In this document: piece by piece, positions 58,061 through 64,000 of the stretch
How the letters are laid out: every line of letters begins with the position of its first letter
How positions within the stretch are numbered: the first letter of the stretch is position 1
Assembly: GCF_016545825.1 (NCBI RefSeq)
Contig: NC_052612.1
Coordinates: forward strand, 41,275,738-41,339,737
Reading direction: 5' to 3'
Length of the DNA: 64,000 bases
Source: Eucalyptus grandis
Lineage: Eukaryota > Streptophyta > Magnoliopsida > Myrtales > Myrtaceae
Notes under the pieces: generated by a model
Told to the model about the DNA's origin: nothing
What the model saw: the letters and a program-made list of their open reading frames with translations, nothing else
The model's database searches: none
Position numbers and translations under genes: made by a program

Positions 58061-59085
58061 ATAAGGTGACTCTCAATTGCAAGAATTGAATCCTGATGGA
58101 GCAATACTCAAAGAACTCGAAAGTTGAGTTTTTACAATCAATGGGGCATTTCATGAAGACAATCCCTGATGATGAAAAAGAAAACTGGTGGCAATGCCAA
58201 GATGATCATCAACTTTCACCATTTACACACATTTTGAGCCTAATGATCCTTTCATTTCTCAACCCATGAACCCAGCTTACGTTACGTCCTTTACAAAGCC
58301 TCTTCAGATTATGGCACTTGAATTAACATAGGGGTTCACATGTTTTAAGCATCGCTCGAAGGAGTGCGAGCAAGATTATATCTTTCTTATTTTGCAGGGT
58401 TCTTGACTTGTAAACCCGGAGATGATTACAAAATTGTTCTTTCAATTGCCTTGACTCAAAGAGTCCATTTGTTAAACCATTGACCAAGCCCACATTACGG
58501 TCCTTATTAAAGACCTCTCAGATTGGTAAGGTTGTACTGCTTGCGAGAATACTCAGACCCTTGTTGGTATGATGATAATGAGATGGAGTGATTCTCACAA
58601 AATAGCCTCTAAATGAGAGTGAGTGAAAGTCCTTTCTAACTAAAGGTCTCTCATTTGGTATTCTTAGGAAATCCATGTCATGAGTGAAGATTGTCTTGAA
58701 TGATAATTCTCTCCAGTGGAAATTTGGGTGATGCAAAGGACCTCGATTGAGTTGATGAAAACCTCACTAAATTTTGAAATATGCATTCTAGAGTAGCTCA
58801 GATTGTCTATCTCTTTGATGAATGCATATCAGTTTTTGCTTTAAATCATGTCTGACAGGTAATTCAAGTTCCTTTCAGAATGTTTCATGATATTAGGAGA
58901 TGAGAAACCTCCACCATAAGGTGAAAGACCTCCACAGGATATCTAAATTCCAAAAGACATTTTTCTCCAATAATCAGAGATATCACCACGTAAGTATATC
59001 TCTACTGTACTCTAAAATACTTGTCATTGTGCAAGTATTCTCTCTCAAGTGCATCGACACTTGACTTGGTCAAGCTGTCCAGTTA

Positions 59086-59235
59086 TATCGACCCGGCGTG
59101 CTTTCGTAGCCCAGAGCCCCCCTCTTTATTGACCTGGCGTGCTTTCATAGCCCAGAGTCTCTTTATTGACCCAGTGTGCTTTTGTAGCCTGGTGTCCATT
59201 TTATCGACCTGGTGTGCTTTCGTAGCCTAGAGTCC
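59086..59235. repeat. Four-copy tandem repeat, about 38 bp
   Basis: Copies begin at 59086, 59127, 59164 and 59202. Each reads TATCGACCTGGCGTGCTTT then CGTAGCCCAGAGTCC with small changes. Confidence 0.85.
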
Positions 59236-59300
59236 TTTTCACCGACACTCAATGGAGTTGTCCCCCAAAGATTCTTCCTCCAGATTCAATCTGATTAAGG

Positions 59301-59833
59301 CGACCGAAGAATGGTTCGGGTCCTGGTTGGATGATTTCTGTAGCAAGGCTGGGCGACCGAAGAATGGTTCGGGTCCTGGTTGGATGATGGCAAGGCTGGG
59401 CGACCGAAGAATGGTTCGGGTCCTAGCCAAGCAAAACCTCAGTCTAGGCAACCGTAGAATAGTACGGGTCCTAGACAACATTTATTGCTCTAACAGGCGA
59501 CAGTAGAATGGTACGGGTCTTGGAAAAGCAATTTCCTCATCGAGGCGACTGTAGAATGGTACGGGTCCTTGACAACACTTATTCCTTATTCAGGTGACCG
59601 TAGAATGGTACGGGTCCTGGAAAGTGAATCCCCGTTTAGGTGACCGTAGAATGGTACGGGTCATAGACAAAACCTTTCGCCGTCTTGGGCGACCGTAGAA
59701 TGGTACAGGTCCTGGGAAAGCAATTCTTTACAAAACCTTTCTGCCGTATTGGGCGACCGTAGAATGGTACGGGTCCTGAGAAAGCAGCTCCTTTTTGCCA
59801 TACTGGGCGACCGTAGAATGGTACGGGTCCTGG
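59301..59833. repeat. Eleven-copy tandem repeat, about 48 bp
   Basis: A conserved 24-bp core GGCGACCGTAGAATGGTACG GGTCCTGG-like is seen at 59301, 59354, 59401, 59449, 59498, 59546, 59595, 59641, 59690, 59754 and 59808. Spacings are 53, 47, 48, 49, 48, 49, 46, 49, 64 and 54. The first three copies read GAAGAATGGTTCG and the rest GTAGAATGGTACG (with one AGTACG). The stretch between cores is variable. It lies 230 bp before the polypurine tract. Confidence 0.9.
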
Positions 59834-60050
59834 ACAAGTAACACCCACTATCTCGAATTACTCTATCATCCTCGAAGGTAAGTTATTCCAGGTAGGTTCA
59901 TCTATCATTTGTATTAGTATTTCCATGCATCATATAAATTGCATTAAAAAATGAAATTCATTTTCCAACAAAAAATCATTCATTGCATGTGCATAGTCAA
60001 AATTTAGGTTTCAATTTGTCTTTGAATGCAACCTCTTCGAGCTCACCTTC

Positions 60051-60063
60051 AAAGAGGGGCAGC
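60051..60063 (+). other. Polypurine tract
   Basis: AAAGAGGGGCAGC directly abuts the TG that opens the 3' LTR, the expected place and composition for plus-strand priming. Confidence 0.75.
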
Positions 60064-62466
60064 TGTTGACACCTAAATTTTGGCGACCCGTTTATTCATT
60101 TATCGCATTAAAAATTATTGATCAATTTTAACCCCTAAAAAAAATATTAGTTAATTAATTAATTGCATAACATATAGTTTAGAAGCATTTTACATTATTC
60201 TTTTATCACTTTTGCATTTGATCAGCGGCGGATGAGCTTCACCTTTACGAGTTGACAATTCGGTATTTTCATAAAGGATTCATATTATTCTTCAAATATT
60301 CGGTAATTATTTCATATATTCGCATTAGGCGATATATTATAGAAAATTGAAAGTTTAAGCATGAAATATCAAGAAGAATATCACACGTGGGGGTATTTTG
60401 AGCGATATATTCTATGTCTCAAGACAAGAAATCTTTCATAATCAAAAGAGATTTTGTGCGTGAGTTGAGAAAGGAAGTGAAATAATCCATGAAAATCAAA
60501 GTTATTCACCTATATAAGAGCCGCGTACGGAGAAGATGAAAGGAGGAAGCCACACTATTGATACATACGGCCATACAAAGGGGAGCTTCTCTAGGGTTCG
60601 TCGAGGAAAGAAACACAAAAAAAGTCAAAAAAAAAAAAAAAAGGGAAAGGAGAGATTGGACGTGAGAACAGGGGGGCACAAGAGAAAAAGTGCGCAGAGG
60701 AAAAGAGAGAAGGGACGTGCAGCAGAGGGGGAAAGAGAAAAAAAGAAAAGAAATAACTGAAAAGACTTCTACTGTTCATCTTCTCCAAGGGTTTTGCTGC
60801 AGTGCCGGTCCCCGCATCGCTGGTCTTCGGTCTGCACCACCTCCGCCGGAACCCTTTGCCGGAGTCCCAAACCGGTGGTCAAGATTTTCTTTTATTCAAA
60901 AAAGAAAAAAAGAAAAGAAAAATCGAATTAGGTAGATTTGCTTTATTTTATTAGGCTGGATTATTTTATCTTATTTTATTTTTATATCTTGGTTTCTTTG
61001 TTTGAAATATTTCTCTATGCATAATTGGAAATCTCAATATGTCACTTGATTCGCAACCGCGACGTGATTTTTTATTTAATCTATAAGGCTTTAGATGAAA
61101 TAATTAATCGAGTGGGATTAAAATTGATATTTTGATCTTTAAGGCTTAAGATCAATTTATCGATTTTACTAGCGAAATATTATCCCTTGATCTGAACGAT
61201 GTGTGATATTTTGATGATTTTGAATAAGTTGTCTTGTCTTAATTGCTTTCTTTATCTTGAGATATGTTTGAGTTAGAATATTGCATGTTTTAGGGTTTAC
61301 ATGTTTAGAATAAGAATTTTATTTCAAATTTAAAAAAATTCAAAAAAAATCCATTTAGGTTGCTAGATTTTAAATTGAGTTGCATGTTTAATTATTTGGC
61401 AATTATAAATTTCGAAAATTAATAAAACAATAAAAAAATCATCATACACTTGTCATGTAGAATTAAGGCATATTTTGCATGTCATTGCATATTAGGGTTA
61501 AATTGCACTTAGTTTAATTTAGATAATTCTTTTTTTTATTATTATAAGTTTAGGCATTTTTAGATATATTGCATTTTAGGATTATTTAGGTTAAGATAAT
61601 ATTTTAGTTTAAATTAGGATTTGGCCCAATCTAATTCCTAATATGAATTAAATAGGATCTTAATCGAGCTAGATAATTTTCACATTTAACCTAATTTCGA
61701 ATTTCATGAAAAATACAAAAAAATGCCATAGGTTGAATTAGTTTTATTATTTAGGATAAAATGCATTCTTTTAGGAAAATGAAAAAATGTCATATGCACG
61801 TCATTAAGGTTAGAATCATTGAGATGCATGTCATTTAGTATTTTTGCTAGGCCCATTTAATTAGAAATTACATGTCATTAGAATTAGGTCATTTAGTTAA
61901 TATTGCATTGCATATTGCATGATTTTCATTAAAAAAGTGAAAACAAAAAAAAAAGGAATTGCGTGTTAATTAGAAACCATATCTAGGGTTGTTGATGTTG
62001 ATTTTAATTTAACATTGCAGATGCTTTCGTTACTTTGATGTAAGTCTTGCAATTTATTTTCTGCTTTACTTGAGTATTAAATTGGTGGTTTGCGCACCTG
62101 CATAAACACCTCACATGTTAGGGAATAGATTTAAAATCAATCCAAACTACTTGCCAAACATTTTTCAAAATAAAAAGAAAGGTACCGAAAGGGCGTTAGA
62201 GAATTTTAGTGTAACCAAGTCCCCGTACCCATAGTCTCTGGTTCGTAGGAATAAAATAATTCTCCCGTTATTTTACTTGGGTTTCTAATTGACCCACCAA
62301 AAATAGATTAGTGGCGACTCCTAATTGAAAATCAATTGCATGTTAAGAATTTGAACCTAAGTCGCGAATTGGTATGGGCTTGGGAGAGCCCGAGTTAAGT
62401 CTAGACTTAACAATCCATTAGCCAAACCCTAGGTTATTTAAACCCCGAAAAAAATTGGTCGCGACA
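60064..62466 (+). repeat. 3' LTR, 2,403 bp
   Basis: Intact TG...CA ends (TGTTGACACC to GGTCGCGACA). Matches the 5' LTR nearly base for base apart from a few small indels and A-run length changes. TATA box at 60511. Confidence 0.9.
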
Positions 62467-63090
62467 ATCATGTACATTTTTTTATTTATATGAATGGCAT
62501 ATCATCATAAATGAATTTAAATGTTCTTAAACAGAGATAGTGAAAATCTCTCGTAACACTATTCCTTAATTTATTTTTATTTTATTTTTCTGTTTTTATA
62601 TTATTTTCTTTATTATTTATTTTTCCCCTTTCATCATTCTTTAATAAAATTTTATCAAATAGTAAACTATATTACCATACCTAAAATACAAAAATACCTA
62701 AAAGATATAATAAATATAAATATTTAATTTATAGATTGAATGTTTATTATAAGATAGAATTATAGTTGAATATATAAATTAAAATAGGATTAATAAAAAA
62801 TGAATTTTTTTATTTTTATTTTTATTTCTTAAATTATAATTCAATTATTATTTATATTGAAATATAATTTCAATTTTGTTAACTTAATAAGTTTGTTATT
62901 TAAGAAAAATAATTTTCCTAATATAGACATTAGAAATCTTATCTACCTTTATCACACCTCCCCCATGAGATAATTTTATCCTGTCTATATCCATTTATAT
63001 CTGACTTTATCCTGTCCTAAGCGAGCACCAAACGTAGGATATGATAAATCATATCCTATCCCGAATTTTATCCCGACTGTCAAACGCAGA

Positions 63091-63373
63091 TATGTAAAGC
63101 CTTGGATTTAACTTATTAGATATTGTCCGCTTTGGTATATTCCATAGTGAGTTTCACGATTTTGTCCTTTGGTGTACAAGCGCTACTTTCCTAGGAAGTT
63201 ACCTATCTAGCTAGTGCTTTAGCTTGGAATCGCTAAATTTGTCCTTAATTCCAGCTTTCACAACTCTTAGGACTTGTCTTTATATAGGCTTGTTACATGA
63301 CTCTTACTCATTAATTTCTCATAAATATATCTAACATTGCATGGACGCTTGCAAGGACACTGGCAGACTATGG
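63091..63373. repeat. Duplicated flank, third version
   Basis: TATGTAAAGCCTTGGATTTAACTTATT through GCATGGACGCTTGCAAGGAC matches 45854-46395 and 33360-33930 with about 240 bp missing in the middle. In the other two units this sequence leads on to the next MATE gene, so a fourth copy may lie beyond the window. Confidence 0.7.
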
Positions 63374-64000
63374 TGTCACACCCCACAACCAATAAGAGTG
63401 GGGGATGACATGGTTGTCATTCCTCCTAAAGAACACAACCTCAAAGCTCCTAAAATCCAACTCCAAAAAGTCTCATCGTTGATATCGCTCTTGTACTACT
63501 CATCGCTAACTGAAGAACCTGAAAAAAAAAAAAATTGGAAGGTAGAGGGGTGAGCAATCACAGCTCAACGAGTAGTGTATCTCTTCTAAGCGGATCAAGC
63601 ACCCACTATGCATATTAACAAAACCAAACAGTAACTATTTTCACCCAAATCCAGGATATAACAAACATATAATATAAGAATAAGTTACACACACTTCAAC
63701 ATAACTATATTTATAGCAAAAATAATCATTTCATAATAACATCAAAAAACATCAATTGTCTAATCTGTTGATCAATCTCATTAATTCACATGCCAATAGT
63801 CCATTCCCTTAATTAATCTTATGCCACATATCAATGATCTAATGAAATTACATGTTGATGGTCCATTCTAACGACTAATTTCAAATTACACATCAATGGT
63901 ACATTCCATCTACCAAACTCATATCATATGTCAATGGTCTACTCCATTGACCAATCCGTTACTCAATATCAAATCATGGTCACGATACAACGCCTAGTGA
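63374..64000. mobile_element. Third TGTCACACCCC-family LTR, cut by window end
   Basis: TGTCACACCCCACAACC starts about 15 bp to the left of the spot where the first family member entered the paralogous flank. It then follows the family (GATGACATGG, GAAAGGTAGAGGGGTGAGC-like, CAATAG/CAATGGT repeats). Whether it is solo or a full element cannot be seen. Confidence 0.7.

Larger units (their letters stand above)
52345..62466 (+). mobile_element. Complete LTR retrotransposon, 10.1 kb, non-autonomous (LARD-like)
   Basis: Two LTRs (52345-54696 and 60064-62466) with high identity enclose 5,367 bp. ATCAT flanks both ends (52341-52345 overlapping the damaged 5' terminus, and 62467-62471). A primer-binding site and a polypurine tract are in place. 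I find no protease, reverse transcriptase, RNase H or integrase motif in any frame of the interior; only a 109-codon frame and tandem repeats. By definition this is a large non-autonomous derivative that would need proteins from a related element. Few differences between LTRs suggest a fairly recent insertion. It shares LTR ancestry with the solo LTR at 23296. Confidence 0.9.
52220..63090. mobile_element. Harbinger-like element split by an LTR retrotransposon
   Basis: The two outer parts (52220-52344 and 62467-63090, about 750 bp together) form one element. Left end TACGTTTGGCCGTCCG pairs with right end CGACTGTCAAACGCAGA read inverted. GGGATATGACTGAATAAGAT pairs with the ATATGATTTATCATATCC region near 63040. 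TAT stands on both outer sides, and the copy 2 flank (CTCTATATGTAAAG) shows the empty site. The LTR retrotransposon entered later, as its own TSD lies within this element. Confidence 0.65.

Noticed and set aside
59301..59833. Regularly spaced repeats that could suggest a CRISPR array
   Set aside because: Plant nuclear DNA, spacing uneven (46-64), repeats differ, no cas genes, and the array lies inside an LTR retrotransposon.

Overview
This window is nuclear DNA of a flowering plant, most likely a woody eudicot. The signs are spliced genes with GT-AG introns, long AT-rich intergenic DNA packed with LTR, hAT, Mutator, Harbinger and SINE remnants, and plant-specific gene families. I could not fix the species; the gene content would suit Myrtaceae, but that is only a guess.

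Layout. (1) 1-4.4 kb: one plus-strand, two-exon gene for a Golgi-type GT47 exostosin-family glycosyltransferase. (2) 4.4-10.7 kb: gene-poor DNA with a decayed copia gag fragment and small repeat elements. (3) 10.7-14.5 kb: a complete eight-exon MATE (DETOXIFICATION-type) transporter gene on the minus strand. (4) 14.7-19.5 kb: a tandemly triplicated noncoding unit carrying exon-like fragments, one copy split by a hAT-like element. (5) 19.5-29 kb: long-inverted-repeat elements and a 2.7 kb solo LTR with a perfect target-site duplication. (6) 29.1-51.3 kb: three plus-strand MATE genes in tandem. All have exactly the same eight-exon structure as the minus-strand gene, and each is followed by a broken minus-strand C-terminal fragment of an ELMO-domain gene. 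(7) 52.2-63.1 kb: a 10.1 kb LTR retrotransposon without recognisable gag-pol, nested inside a Harbinger-like element, which sits in the 3' flank of the third MATE unit. A further copy of the duplicated flank follows, interrupted at the window end by another LTR.

The duplicated MATE unit explains most of 29-64 kb. Because three versions of the same flank are present, each later insertion can be read against an empty paralogous site. This dates and delimits two solo LTRs, a Mutator-like element with a gene-like core, a hAT element and Harbinger-like elements. A SINE nested in one solo LTR is delimited by its own 17-bp duplication.

Biologically, the four MATE genes are predicted proton-coupled exporters of small metabolites with 12 membrane segments. 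The three tandem copies share changes at a normally conserved Trp, so they may have shifted substrate or be relaxing. I see no defence-island-like or otherwise wholly new system. The most unusual items are the MATE/ELMO duplication array and the non-autonomous retrotransposon with its 11-copy tandem repeat.
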